This document shows, one piece after another, positions 51,393 to 63,147 of a stretch of DNA of 64,000 nucleotides; position 1 is the first letter of the stretch; each line of letters starts with the position of its first letter. Below the pieces are notes generated by a model, which saw nothing but the letters and a program-made list of their open reading frames with translations, did no database searches and had not been told where the DNA came from. The stretch lies in the NCBI RefSeq assembly GCF_002563775.1, contig NZ_PDJO01000001.1:62001-126000 (forward strand). Reading direction: 5' to 3'. Origin of the DNA: Thioclava sp. ES.031 (lineage in GTDB: Bacteria; Pseudomonadota; Alphaproteobacteria; Rhodobacterales; Rhodobacteraceae). A program made the position numbers and the translations under genes.

Positions 51393-53905
51393 GCGATACG
51401 GACGGCAAAAAGACTCTCGGACTGGGCGGCGGGCGCCCCGGGCAGGTGAAGCAAAGCTTCTCGCACGGGCGCACGAAGAACGTCGTGGTCGAGACGAAAG
51501 GCAAGAAGCGGGTGCTGAACAAACCGGCGGCAGGCGCTGGTAAGGGAGGGGGCAACAAGCCTTCCCTTGGCGATCCGTCGAAGCGCCCCGCCGGGATTTC
51601 CGACGCCGAAATGGAGCGTCGCCTGAAGGCGCTTCAGGCCGCGAAGGCGCGTGAGGTCGAAGAGGCCGCCGCCCGCGAGGCCGAGGAAAAAGCCCGCGAA
51701 GAAGAGCGCGAGCGTCGTCGCGCCGAGGCTGAGGCCAAGGAGCGCGAGGAGCGTGAACGCGAAGCGGCCCTGAAGGCCAAGGCTGAAGAGGACGAGCGCA
51801 AGAAGCGCGAGGCCGAACTTCGCGACAAGAAGAAAGAAGAGATCCGCAAGGGCGGACCGAAGAAAGATGCGCCGGTCGATCAGGCTGCCGTGGAGGTTGC
51901 TGCCGCCCGCGCCGAGACCAAGGGTGTGTCCGCTTCGGGTCCGCGCAAGACGGATCGTGAGCGTGATACGCGCAACGATCGCAACAACAAGGGCAACGAC
52001 CGCGGCAACCGCCGTTCGGGCAAGCTCTCGCTGAGCGATGCGCTTTCGGGTGGCGAAGGCCGCCAGCGTTCGCTTGCTGCGATGAAGCGCAAGCAGGAGA
52101 AGGCCCGTCAGAAGGCGATGGGCGGCTCGCAGCGTGCTGAAAAGCAGTCGCGCGAAGTGCAGCTTCCCGAGACGATCATCGTGTCGGAACTCGCCAACCG
52201 TATGGCGGAGCGCGCGGCCGACGTGGTCAAAACGCTCATGAAGATGGGCATGATGGTCACCGCGAACCAGACGCTCGACGCCGACACCGCGGAACTCGTG
52301 ATTGAGGAATTCGGTCACCGCTCCGTGCGCGTCTCGGATGCGGATGTCGAACAGGTCATCGATCAGGTCGACGACAAGGAAGAAGATCTTCAGCCGCGTC
52401 CGCCGATCGTCACGATCATGGGTCACGTCGACCACGGCAAGACCTCGCTGCTCGACGCGATCCGCAAGGCGAACGTCGTCTCCGGCGAGGCTGGCGGGAT
52501 CACGCAGCATATCGGCGCCTATCAGGTGCAGACCGAGAGCGGGGCAACCCTGTCCTTCCTGGACACGCCCGGCCACGCGGCCTTTACCTCGATGCGCGCA
52601 CGCGGTGCCAATGTCACCGATATCGTGGTGCTCGTCGTGGCGGCCGATGACTCGGTGATGCCGCAGACCATCGAAGCGATCAATCACTCGAAGGCCGCTG
52701 GCGTTCCGATGATCGTTGCGATCAACAAGTGCGACAAGCCAGATGCGAACGCCCAGAAGGTCCGCACCGAGCTTCTGCAGCACGAAGTCGTCGTCGAAGA
52801 GATGTCGGGTGACGTGCAGGACGTGGAAGTGTCGGCCAAGACCGGCAAGGGTCTCGATCAGCTGCTCGAAGCCATCGCGCTTCAGGCCGAACTGCTCGAA
52901 CTCAAGGCCAACCCCGATCGCGCCGCGCAAGGTGCGGTGATCGAAGCCAAGCTCGACGTGGGCCGTGGCCCGGTCGCGACGGTTCTGGTGCAGAACGGCA
53001 CGCTGCGCAAAGGCGACATCTTCGTCGTCGGCGAGCAGTGGGGTAAGGTCCGCGCGCTGATCAACGACAAGGGCGACCGCGTCGATGAGGCCGGTCCGTC
53101 GGTTCCGGTCGAGGTGCTCGGCATCAACGGCACGCCCGAGGCGGGCGACGTTCTCAACGTCGTCGAGACCGAGGCGCAGGCCCGCGAGATCGCCGAATAC
53201 CGCGAGCAGGCCGCCAAGGACAAACGCGCCGCTGCCGGTGCCGCGACGACGCTGGAACAGCTGATGGCGAAAGCCAAGGCCGACGAAAGCGTCACCGAAC
53301 TGCCCGTGCTGGTGAAGGCCGACGTGCAGGGTTCGGCGGAAGCGATCGTTCAGGCGCTCGAGAAGGTCGGCAACGAAGAGGTGCGCGTGCGCGTGCTGCA
53401 TTCGGGCGTCGGTGCAATCACCGAATCCGACATCACGCTGGCCGAGGCGTCCAACGCGCCGGTCATCGGCTTCAACGTTCGTGCCAATGCGCCTGCGCGC
53501 AACGCCGCGAACCAGAAGGGCGTCGAGATCCGCTACTACTCGATCATCTACGATCTGGTGGACGACATCAAAGCCGCCGCTTCGGGCCTCCTGTCGGCCG
53601 AGATCCGCGAGCACTTCATCGGCTATGCCGAGATCAAGGAAGTGTTCAAGGTCACCGGCGTCGGCAAGGTCGCGGGTTGTATCGTCACCGAGGGCGTGGC
53701 CCGTCGTTCGGCTGGCGTCCGCCTGCTGCGCGACAACGTGGTGATCCACGAAGGCACGCTGAAGACGCTCAAGCGCTTCAAGGACGAGGTCAAGGAAGTG
53801 CCCTCCGGTCAGGAGTGCGGCATGGCCTTCGAAAGATACGACGATATCCGCCCCGGCGATGTCATCGAGATCTTCGAGCGCGAAGAGGTCGAGCGGACGC
53901 TCTGA
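51389..53905 (+). CDS. infB: Translation initiation factor IF-2
   Basis: GTPase that brings initiator tRNA to the ribosome. The first 300 or so residues are charged and repetitive (Glu/Arg/Ala-rich helix around residues 70-150). The G domain has [16 protein letters not shown], the switch part [15 protein letters not shown] and [13 protein letters not shown]. Domains II-IV follow with [18 protein letters not shown] and the closing [18 protein letters not shown]. 838 residues. Last gene of the rimP operon, closed by a terminator at 53934-53960. Confidence 0.95.
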   Translation: MSDTDGKKTLGLGGGRPGQVKQSFSHGRTKNVVVETKGKKRVLNKPAAGAGKGGGNKPSLGDPSKRPAGISDAEMERRLKALQAAKAREVEEAAAREAEEKAREEERERRRAEAEAKEREEREREAALKAKAEEDERKKREAELRDKKKEEIRKGGPKKDAPVDQAAVEVAAARAETKGVSASGPRKTDRERDTRNDRNNKGNDRGNRRSGKLSLSDALSGGEGRQRSLAAMKRKQEKARQKAMGGSQRAEKQSREVQLPETIIVSELANRMAERAADVVKTLMKMGMMVTANQTLDADTAELVIEEFGHRSVRVSDADVEQVIDQVDDKEEDLQPRPPIVTIMGHVDHGKTSLLDAIRKANVVSGEAGGITQHIGAYQVQTESGATLSFLDTPGHAAFTSMRARGANVTDIVVLVVAADDSVMPQTIEAINHSKAAGVPMIVAINKCDKPDANAQKVRTELLQHEVVVEEMSGDVQDVEVSAKTGKGLDQLLEAIALQAELLELKANPDRAAQGAVIEAKLDVGRGPVATVLVQNGTLRKGDIFVVGEQWGKVRALINDKGDRVDEAGPSVPVEVLGINGTPEAGDVLNVVETEAQAREIAEYREQAAKDKRAAAGAATTLEQLMAKAKADESVTELPVLVKADVQGSAEAIVQALEKVGNEEVRVRVLHSGVGAITESDITLAEASNAPVIGFNVRANAPARNAANQKGVEIRYYSIIYDLVDDIKAAASGLLSAEIREHFIGYAEIKEVFKVTGVGKVAGCIVTEGVARRSAGVRLLRDNVVIHEGTLKTLKRFKDEVKEVPSGQECGMAFERYDDIRPGDVIEIFEREEVERTL

Positions 53906-53933
53906 TCCTTCGGGACCGAGTTACGAATATAGA

Positions 53934-53960
53934 AACGGGGGCCTTCGGGCCCCCGTTTTG
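53934..53960 (+). terminator. Rho-independent terminator of the rimP-infB operon
   Basis: AACGGGGGCC (53934-53943) pairs perfectly with GGCCCCCGTT (53948-53957) across a TTCG tetraloop, with T residues to 53959. It lies 28 bases after the infB stop. Confidence 0.92.
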
Positions 53961-53985
53961 CATCTGTGGCTGTCATTCGGCTGCG

Positions 53986-54114
53986 TCAGCGATTGACGGG
54001 ATGCCCGGCAAAGAGCGCATCGCCGACACGCACGAGGATGCGCCCGCAATCCAGCGTCCGTTCGTAAACTCCCTGAACGAAGACGCTGCTGCCGATCTGA
54101 ATGGTTCTGAGCAT
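53986..54114 (-). CDS. 42-residue protein of unknown function
   Basis: A short open frame on the minus strand, ATG at 54112-54114 to TGA at 53986-53988, with an excellent ribosome site GGGAGG about 6 bases ahead of the ATG. The product begins MLRTIQIGSSVFVQG and ends FAGHPVNR; hydrophobic and charged residues alternate as in a small beta-barrel. There is no signal peptide. I have an impression of similar small proteins in Rhodobacteraceae but cannot confirm it. It converges on infB and is followed by the infB terminator, which reads well on both strands. Confidence 0.6.
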   Translation of the reverse strand: MLRTIQIGSSVFVQGVYERTLDCGRILVRVGDALFAGHPVNR

Positions 54115-54225
54115 GAGGTTCCTCCCTTGAGCGCTCATTAGAAGCGCAAGGCGTTAAGGAACGGCAAATGGATACGGGGAGCCCGCCGCGTTAGACGCGA
54201 GAGTTGGGAGAAAAGGTCACGAAGG

Positions 54226-54240
54226 TTAATCGCGCGGTAA
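54226..54240. promoter_or_regulatory. Possible CtrA-type site
   Basis: TTAA-7-GTAA (54226-54229 and 54237-54240) matches seven of eight bases of the CtrA half-site pair TTAA-7-TTAA. It lies in the 149-base gap between mutT's end and the start of the 42-residue gene, about 112-126 bases upstream of that start. A single near-match is weak evidence. Confidence 0.2.
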
Positions 54241-54263
54241 CCTCGATCAGAGATTAACCCCAG

Positions 54264-54662
54264 TCAGAGCCAATCGCGCAGGATCGGGATCAGGGGGATA
54301 TCCGCCGGCGGCATCTCGTAGTCGCGCAGATCGCGCGCCCGCGCCCAGGCGAGGGTCTGCCCCTCTTGCGGGCTGACGATCCCCTCCCACTTCCGGCAGG
54401 CGAACAGCGGCATCAGCAGGTGGAAGTCGTCATAGGCGTGGCTGGCGAAGGTCAGAGGTGCGAGGCAGCTCTGATGGGTCTGGATGCCCAGCTCCTCGTC
54501 CAGCTCGCGGATCAGTGCGGCCTCGGGCGTCTCGCCCGCCTCTACCTTGCCGCCGGGAAACTCCCACAGACCTGCCATCGACTTGCCCTCGGGGCGCTGT
54601 GCCAGAAGCACGCGCCCGTCGGCGTCGATCAGGGCGACGGCGGAGACCAGAACCATCTTCAC
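54264..54662 (-). CDS. mutT: 8-oxo-dGTP diphosphatase (MutT)
   Basis: Cleans oxidised guanine nucleotides. The Nudix box GGKVEAGETPEAALIRELDE continues into ELGI and is preceded by GKSMAGLWEFPGG, typical of MutT. It is 132 residues, the standard length. The start overlaps the argJ stop by 4 bases, so ppiC-argJ-mutT is one leftward operon. Confidence 0.9.
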   Translation of the reverse strand: MKMVLVSAVALIDADGRVLLAQRPEGKSMAGLWEFPGGKVEAGETPEAALIRELDEELGIQTHQSCLAPLTFASHAYDDFHLLMPLFACRKWEGIVSPQEGQTLAWARARDLRDYEMPPADIPLIPILRDWL

Positions 54663-56038
54663 GAACGATAATCCGCGTTAATGTCGATGTAGCGGTGGGT
54701 CAGATCGCAGGTCCAGACCGATTTCGAGGCGCGACCGAGCCCGAGATCGACGCCGATCACGAGTTCATCATTCTTCATATAGGCGCTCGCGGCCTCCTCG
54801 GAGTAATCCGGCACGCGCCAGCCCTTCTCGGCCACGACCATGTCGCCGAAGGAAATCTTCAGCTTGTCGCGATCGGCCTCGGCCCCGGACTTGCCGACAG
54901 CCGCGACTACGCGGCCCCAATTCGCGTCCTCGCCCGCAATCGCGGTCTTCACCAGCGGCGAGTTCGCAATCGACATCGCGATCTTATGCGCGTCCTCGTT
55001 CGAGCGCGCCCGCGTCACGCGGATCTCGACGAACTTCGTGGCCCCTTCACCGTCTTTGACGACCTGATGCGCGAGATCCATCATCACCTCGCGCAGCCCG
55101 GCCTCGAACGCCTTCGCAGGCTCCGAGCGCAGATCGGCGATCTCGGCGGCGTCGGATTTCCCGGTCGCCGCGACGATCAGCGCATCCGAGGTCGAGGTGT
55201 CGCTGTCCACGGTGATCGCGTTGAACGTATCCTCCACCTGCCGCGACAGCATCTTCTGCAACCGCGCCGGCGTTATTTTCGCATCGGTGAAGATATAGAC
55301 CAGCATCGTCGCCATATTCGGCGCGATCATCCCCGAGCCTTTCGCGATCCCGGCGATCTTGATCTTGCCGCCTTCGCCCTGAACTTCGGCAAAGGCGCCT
55401 TTGGGATAGGTATCGGTCGTCATGATCGCGCGCGCGGCATCCTCGATCCCGGCAGGGGAGAGGCGCTGCGTCAGGCCGTCGATCACCGCGACGATCTTGT
55501 CATGGGGAAGCGGCTCGCCAATGACGCCGGTGGAGGACGAGAACACGCGGCTGATCGGCATGTCGAGCGCCTGAGCGACCGCACCGGTCACCTTGTCGAC
55601 GCTCTCCTGACCGCTTTTCCCGGTGAAGGCGTTGGCGTTGCCGGAGTTGACGATGATCGCGGCACCCGTCTCGGCAGGCGCGCGCATCGCGAGCTTGTCC
55701 TGACAGTCGAGAACGCAGGCCGCGCGGGTGGACGAGGTGGTGAAAACGCCCGCGATCGACGATCCCGGCGCGACACGCGCCAGCATCACATCGGTGCGGC
55801 CGGCATATTTGACCCCCGCCGCGGCGGAGGCGAATTCGACCCCCGCGATTTCCGGAAGATCGGGAAATTTCGCGGGGGCGAGCGGCGAAATCGTCACCGA
55901 TTTCGCCTCTGTCTGCGCCGCAGAAGCGGCAGGGGCGGGCGCGGCGGAAAGGTCGGACTTCAGCGCCTTGACCTTGGCGCGGAGCTTCTTGACCTTGGCC
56001 TTCAGCTCCTTGGTGTCCTTCAACTTTTTCTTCGCCAT
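54659..56038 (-). CDS. argJ: ArgJ, ornithine acetyltransferase/N-acetylglutamate synthase, with N-terminal extension
   Basis: Recycles the acetyl group in arginine synthesis. The self-cleavage site is the Ala-Thr bond in MIAPNMATMLVYIF; SSTGVIGEPLPHDKI and SGNANAFTGKSGQ are typical. The core begins near residue 48 (VTISPLAPAKFPDLP). Before it lie 47 residues not usual in ArgJ: a Lys-rich amphipathic part (LKAKVKKLRAKVKALKSDL) and an Ala/Pro linker. A GTG at 55897 with GAGG 8 bases ahead would start the normal 412-residue form. The ATG at 56038 is also usable (AAGGCGGG upstream), so the true start is open. Confidence 0.9.
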   Translation of the reverse strand: MAKKKLKDTKELKAKVKKLRAKVKALKSDLSAAPAPAASAAQTEAKSVTISPLAPAKFPDLPEIAGVEFASAAAGVKYAGRTDVMLARVAPGSSIAGVFTTSSTRAACVLDCQDKLAMRAPAETGAAIIVNSGNANAFTGKSGQESVDKVTGAVAQALDMPISRVFSSSTGVIGEPLPHDKIVAVIDGLTQRLSPAGIEDAARAIMTTDTYPKGAFAEVQGEGGKIKIAGIAKGSGMIAPNMATMLVYIFTDAKITPARLQKMLSRQVEDTFNAITVDSDTSTSDALIVAATGKSDAAEIADLRSEPAKAFEAGLREVMMDLAHQVVKDGEGATKFVEIRVTRARSNEDAHKIAMSIANSPLVKTAIAGEDANWGRVVAAVGKSGAEADRDKLKISFGDMVVAEKGWRVPDYSEEAASAYMKNDELVIGVDLGLGRASKSVWTCDLTHRYIDINADYRS

Positions 56039-56058
56039 CGCGCCCGCCTTTTGATCGA

Positions 56059-56973
56059 TCAGTTGCTACCCAAGATGGACTGATCTTTCAGAACGCTCGG
56101 ATCAATCCCGTTGGTCATCTTGTCGATTTTGGCTTCGCCCACAACAGCCTTTACGCGTTTTTGGACAGCCTCTTGGCGAATATCGCCAACCAGCTTCTTG
56201 CGCACATCGGCCAGTTTCGGCGCGTCGACCATCTTGGTGCCGAGCAGCTTCACGACATGCCAGCCGTACTGGGTCTGGATCGGACCGGCGACTTCGCCGT
56301 CCTTCATGCCTGCAACCTCATCCGCGAAGGGCTTGACCATCGCGTCGAGCTTGAACCAGCCCAGATCGCCGCCATTCGCCGCGGCACCGTCGGTCGAGTT
56401 CTTCTTCGCCAGTTCCGCGAAGTCGCCGCCGTTGTCGATCTCTTTCTTGATCTTCTCGGCCTCTTCCTTGGTTTTCACGATGATATGGGCCGCGTGATAT
56501 TCCTTGGTCGGCTTGGCCTTGGCGTATTTCGCGTCATAGGCCTTCTGCACGGCGTCGTCGGTCACGGCCTTGTCAGCGGTGTAGTTCAGCATCGCACCCG
56601 AGAGATACGCGCGCTTCTGCACTTCGAGAGCGATCTTGTCGCGCTGGGTGATGCGCTTTTCTTCCAGCTGGGCGAGCGCGGTCTGCTGAATCAGTTGCTC
56701 CAGGACGCCTTGGAACAGCTTGTCATCGGGCAGCTGCTGGTATTGCGCGGGCAGGCCGTCGCGTACCGTTTGCATCATGCCCAGCGTGATATCCTGACCG
56801 TTCACGGTGGCGACCACGGTGTCGGCGCTCAGGTCGGTGCGCGGCTTGGCGGCGGCTTCCGATTTCGCGGCATCCGCAGCGGCGGCAGGCGCTTTCGCGT
56901 CATCGGCCTGTGCGATCCCGGCAGTCATTGCGCAGATCGCGACGCTCGCGAACAGTTTCGTCAGATTCGGCAT
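56059..56973 (-). CDS. Periplasmic parvulin-type peptidyl-prolyl isomerase
   Basis: PpiC/SurA-like foldase helping outer-membrane and periplasmic proteins. A signal peptide (KLFASVAICAMTAGIAQA) is followed by an Ala/Lys-rich stretch, a SurA-N-like helical part (DGLPAQYQQLPDDKLFQGVL) and the parvulin domain with EYHAAHIIVKTKEEAEKI, GGDLGWFKLDAMVKPFADEV and IQTQYGWHVVKLL. The ATG at 56973 is chosen (304 residues) because AAAGGAA spaces it well; a GTG three codons upstream is the alternative. Divergent from secA with 181 bases between. Confidence 0.9.
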   Translation of the reverse strand: MPNLTKLFASVAICAMTAGIAQADDAKAPAAAADAAKSEAAAKPRTDLSADTVVATVNGQDITLGMMQTVRDGLPAQYQQLPDDKLFQGVLEQLIQQTALAQLEEKRITQRDKIALEVQKRAYLSGAMLNYTADKAVTDDAVQKAYDAKYAKAKPTKEYHAAHIIVKTKEEAEKIKKEIDNGGDFAELAKKNSTDGAAANGGDLGWFKLDAMVKPFADEVAGMKDGEVAGPIQTQYGWHVVKLLGTKMVDAPKLADVRKKLVGDIRQEAVQKRVKAVVGEAKIDKMTNGIDPSVLKDQSILGSN

Positions 56974-57154
56974 CCTTGCCACTTCCTTTCTGCCGCGTCT
57001 TTAGGCGGCGTTGACAGTCTGGCAGCCGCCCCTTACATCGCCTAGGGCCTGTAAGAGCCATTTCGGCCTTGTTTCGCTAGCTCTTCTAGGCAAGCAAACC
57101 CTATGCGACAAGGCACAGGGAATAACGATCTGGTCAGCTACGCTCGGAGATTAC

Positions 57155-59866
<2,712 letters not shown>

Positions 59867-59896
59867 CACAACTCTGACGCGAATGTGGCAAAGGTG

Positions 59897-59917
59897 AGGC
59901 GGCTTCGGCCGCCTTTT
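59897..59917 (+). terminator. Rho-independent terminator after secA
   Basis: GGCGGC (59898-59903) pairs with GCCGCC (59908-59913) across a TTCG loop, flanked by A and T that extend the stem by one pair, followed by four T. It lies 31 bases after the secA stop. Confidence 0.85.
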
Positions 59918-60076
59918 CCATATCTTGTTGGAGTCATTGACTCTCTTGGCAGGTCCACCCCACCCCAAGCATGCATGGGGTGCATGATTTCCCAAATCGC
60001 GCCGCAGCTTCGCCGCTTTCGGTCATTAGGAATTGCTTAAGCAGTTTTCTAACACAGACCCCAGTCCGAGGCGGCG

Positions 60077-61063
60077 ATGCGCACCATTCGCAAGATATCC
60101 ATGATCGGAGCGACGTTCCTGCTCGCTGCCGCGACGGGTCATGTGATGCAAAGCGTGGGTCCGCGTCCGCAACTTGGCGCGTCTTTGGTCGCGAGCTCGG
60201 TCGCTCGCGACAGTTGGGGAAACCGGGTCGAGCCGCGCGAGGAACCGCGGGTTCAGCTCATTTCGAAAACCGTTCTTCGCAATCCGCCGGTCTATCATTT
60301 CGCGACGGATCCCGGCGTCGGCATCGTGCCTGCGACGGTGCGCACATCGGGCGACCGGTTCACCTCTTCGCTTCCGCAACCGATGCCGCTGAAAACCGGC
60401 GCGGCCGATTGCGGGCATGCCGTCCTGTCGGTCACCCCCGCAGGCGATGGGCTGAGCAAGCTGGAGCTGAGCGCGCCGTGCCACCCCGATACGAAACTGG
60501 CGATCCGCGATGCGTCGCTCTCGATTGCCGGGCAGACCGACAAATCGGGGGCTTTCTCGGCTATCCTGCCGTTGCTCGCGCCCATGACCTCGCTGGAAGT
60601 CACCGCCGGTGGATCGACGATCGCGCAGGTCGAGGCCGCGGCGTCGGGGCTCGATAAGATCAACCGCGCGATCTGGGTGACCGATGGACAAAGCCCGTTG
60701 CATCTGAACGCCTATGAGAACGGCGCGCAGTTCGACGATGCGGGCCATCTCGACGTGACCAAGCCGCGCACGCCGGACACCTCGCTGGGCGGCTATATGC
60801 AAAGCTTCACCTCCGCAGATGGCAAGCGCATCGAAATCTATACCGCACCCAAGACGCTTACCGCGCTCAAGCTGCAACTCGAGGCGACGCTGTCCTCCGA
60901 AGATTGCGGTAAACCGGTCGGCGGCCGGCTGATGCGGATGCATGGCACCGGGACTGCGGCGATGCCGATCACCCTCGACCTGCCCGCTTGCCCCTCCGAT
61001 GGCGGCACAGTGGTTCTTCCGCTTGATGGGTTCGAGTCCCAGGGCCTGACCGCTCAGAAGTAA
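60077..61063 (+). CDS. Secreted protein of unknown function downstream of secA
   Basis: 328 residues with an N-terminal signal-like helix (ISMIGATFLLAAATGHVMQ), then a mature part with four Cys in two distant pairs (AADCGHAVLS and SAPCHPDT; SSEDCGKPVGG and DLPACPSDGG) that may form disulfides. The fold looks all-beta (LSIAGQTDKSGAFSAIL, MTSLEVTAGGSTIAQVE). Such genes are sometimes labelled translocase only because they sit next to secA; nothing in the sequence supports that. The end overlaps radC by 10 bases on the opposite strand. Confidence 0.7.
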   Translation: MRTIRKISMIGATFLLAAATGHVMQSVGPRPQLGASLVASSVARDSWGNRVEPREEPRVQLISKTVLRNPPVYHFATDPGVGIVPATVRTSGDRFTSSLPQPMPLKTGAADCGHAVLSVTPAGDGLSKLELSAPCHPDTKLAIRDASLSIAGQTDKSGAFSAILPLLAPMTSLEVTAGGSTIAQVEAAASGLDKINRAIWVTDGQSPLHLNAYENGAQFDDAGHLDVTKPRTPDTSLGGYMQSFTSADGKRIEIYTAPKTLTALKLQLEATLSSEDCGKPVGGRLMRMHGTGTAAMPITLDLPACPSDGGTVVLPLDGFESQGLTAQK

Positions 61064-61827
61064 CCCTCCGACCGAAGGCTGATCTCGCAGTCCTTACCGA
61101 GGATCAGGTGATCGTGCAGCACGATGCCGAAGAGCTTCGACGCCTCGTCGATCTGCCGTGTGAGGGCGATATCCGCCTCCGACGGGGTCGGGTCGCCCGA
61201 GGGGTGGTTGTGCACCAGAATCAGCGCCGAGGCATTGGCCTCCAGCGCGCGCTTCATCACCTCGCGCGGATAGACGGGAACATGGTCCACCGTGCCACGG
61301 CCCTGTTCCTCATCCGCAATCAGCGCGTTCTTCCGGTCCAGTAGCAGCAGGCGAAACTGCTCCGTCTCGGCATGGGACATCGCCATGTGACAGTAGTCGA
61401 CGAGCGCCTGCCACGAGCTGAGCACCGGGCGATGCATCACCTTCGAGCGTGCGAGCCTTTGCGCCGAGGCCTCCACCAGCTTCAGCTCGATCACCACGGC
61501 CTCGCCCACGCCGGTCACTTGGCGCAGGCGGTGAGGCGGGGCAGAGACCACCCGCCCGAAATCGCCGAAGGTTTCGATCAGGCGACGGGCGAGGGGTTTG
61601 ACGTCCTGCCGGGGGATCGCGCGAAACAGCACCAGTTCGAGCAGTTCGTAATCGGGCAGGGCCTGCGCGCCGCCTTCCATGAACCGCGTGCGCAGCCGTT
61701 GCCGATGATCGAACAGATAGGACGGTTTGGACGCGCCCGGCGGCGGACGGATCGCGGTGCCGCCGTTGAACAACGGCAGCGGAGGCTCCTGCATATGACG
61801 GGGCATCTGGTCCATGAAACAGACCAT
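61054..61827 (-). CDS. radC: RadC-family JAB/MPN domain protein
   Basis: A helix-hairpin-helix-like N-terminal part (LPDYELLELVLFRAIPRQDV, APPHRLRQVTGVGEAVVIEL) precedes a JAB/MPN metallo-domain with the zinc motif VHNHPSGDPTPSEADIAL. The family is called DNA repair protein RadC, but its biochemical role is not settled. The start used gives 257 residues; an ATG four codons in is an alternative. It lies 82 bases behind dnaJ, separated by a terminator. Confidence 0.9.
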   Translation of the reverse strand: MVCFMDQMPRHMQEPPLPLFNGGTAIRPPPGASKPSYLFDHRQRLRTRFMEGGAQALPDYELLELVLFRAIPRQDVKPLARRLIETFGDFGRVVSAPPHRLRQVTGVGEAVVIELKLVEASAQRLARSKVMHRPVLSSWQALVDYCHMAMSHAETEQFRLLLLDRKNALIADEEQGRGTVDHVPVYPREVMKRALEANASALILVHNHPSGDPTPSEADIALTRQIDEASKLFGIVLHDHLILGKDCEISLRSEGYF

Positions 61828-61875
61828 GAACGATTCGGATTGAAGAAAGCCTTAATCGGTTGCGAGCCGGACAAG

Positions 61876-61901
61876 AAAAAAGGCGCCCGAAGGCGCCTTT
61901 T
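61876..61901 (-). terminator. Rho-independent terminator after dnaJ
   Basis: GGCGCC (61882-61887) pairs with GGCGCC (61892-61897) across CGAA, with flanking A and T runs that lengthen the stem; on the minus strand six T follow. It lies 8 bases past the dnaJ stop. Confidence 0.88.
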
Positions 61902-61909
61902 CGAAATGA

Positions 61910-63073
61910 TCACTGGGTCATGCCATCCCAGAAGCTTTTGACTTTCTTGAAGAAACTCGCGCCTTCCGGGTTGTTCTCGGCCTCGATCCCCTGGAACTCC
62001 TTGAGGATTTCCTTCTGCCGTGCGGTCAGGTTCACCGGGGTTTCGACGGCCAGTTCGATGAACATGTCGCCGGACCCGCCGCCGCGCAGCGCGGGCATAC
62101 CCTTGCCACGCAGGCGCATCTGCCGCCCCGATTGGCTGCCGGCCGGGATTTTCACACGGCTTCGGCCGCCATCTATCGTCGGGACCTCGACCTCGCCGCC
62201 AAGGGCTGCGGTCGCCATGCTCACCGGCACGCGGCAATGCAGATCGGTGCCTTCGCGTTCGAAGATCGCGTGCGGCTGGACCTCGATGAAGATGTAGAGA
62301 TCGCCCGACGGACCACCGCGCAGCCCCGCCTCGCCTTCGCCGGCGTGACGGATGCGGGTGCCGGTCTCGACCCCCGGAGGGATGTTGACCTGAAGCTGGC
62401 GATCGACCTCCACGCGGCCTGCACCATGGCAGACCTTGCAGGGGTTCTTCACCACCTGACCCTGGCCACCGCAGGTCGGGCAGGTCCGCTCGACCGTGAA
62501 GAAGCCATTCTGCGCGCGCACCTTGCCCAGACCCGAACAGGTCGGACAGGTCTGCGGCTCGGAGCCGCCTTCCGCACCGGAGCCGTTACACTCGGTACAG
62601 GCGGCCGAGCTTGGCACGTTGATCGTCTTGTGGGTGCCGCGATACGCCTCTTCGAGCGTGACGCGCATGTTGTAGCGCAGATCGGAGCCCCGCTGTGCGC
62701 GCGAACGCCCACCGCCGGGACCGGCTCTGCCGCCGCCCATGAAATCACCGAACAGGTCTTCGAAGACGTCGGAGAAGGCCGAGGCGAAGTCGCCCTGACC
62801 GCCCGCGCCGCCATAGCCGCCGCCCGGACGCCCGCCGCCCATGCCGCCTTCGAACGCCGCATGACCGAACCGGTCATAAGCGGCTTTCTTCTCGGCGTCC
62901 TTGAGGACGTCATAAGCCTCGTTCACTTCCTTGAACTGGGCCTCGGCATCGGGATTGTCGGAATTGCGATCGGGATGAAGCTCTTTCGCCTTCTTGCGAT
63001 AGGCTTTCTTGATCTCTTCGGCCGAGGCGCCTTTGGCAGTTCCCAGAACGTCGTAATAGTCGCGTTTTGCCAT
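61910..63073 (-). CDS. dnaJ: Chaperone DnaJ
   Basis: Hsp40 co-chaperone stimulating DnaK. The J domain with HPD is in [12 protein letters not shown], then a Gly-rich part ([14 protein letters not shown]). The zinc domain has four CxxCxGxG motifs: [24 protein letters not shown] and CKVCHGAG. The client-binding C-terminal domain follows. 387 residues, standard length. It lies 74 bases downstream of dnaK with a large hairpin between. Confidence 0.95.
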   Translation of the reverse strand: MAKRDYYDVLGTAKGASAEEIKKAYRKKAKELHPDRNSDNPDAEAQFKEVNEAYDVLKDAEKKAAYDRFGHAAFEGGMGGGRPGGGYGGAGGQGDFASAFSDVFEDLFGDFMGGGRAGPGGGRSRAQRGSDLRYNMRVTLEEAYRGTHKTINVPSSAACTECNGSGAEGGSEPQTCPTCSGLGKVRAQNGFFTVERTCPTCGGQGQVVKNPCKVCHGAGRVEVDRQLQVNIPPGVETGTRIRHAGEGEAGLRGGPSGDLYIFIEVQPHAIFEREGTDLHCRVPVSMATAALGGEVEVPTIDGGRSRVKIPAGSQSGRQMRLRGKGMPALRGGGSGDMFIELAVETPVNLTARQKEILKEFQGIEAENNPEGASFFKKVKSFWDGMTQ

Positions 63074-63097
63074 TGGTTACCCCCTTGGCGGAACGCA

Positions 63098-63130
63098 GGC
63101 GGGCCCGCCCTTAGAAAAGGCAGGCCCGCC
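63098..63130 (-). other. Hairpin between dnaK and dnaJ
   Basis: GGCGGGCC (63098-63105) and GGCCCGCC (63123-63130) form a perfect 8-pair GC stem with a 17-base interior that can pair further. No T-run follows on either strand, so it is more likely an RNA processing or stabilising element between the two cistrons than a terminator. Confidence 0.5.
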
Positions 63131-63147
63131 CGACATTCCATGCGCAA

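Noticed and set aside
59963..59980. CCCCA/TGGGG hairpin after secA as a second terminator
   Set aside because: The stem is short, no T-run follows, and a proper terminator already exists at 59897-59917.
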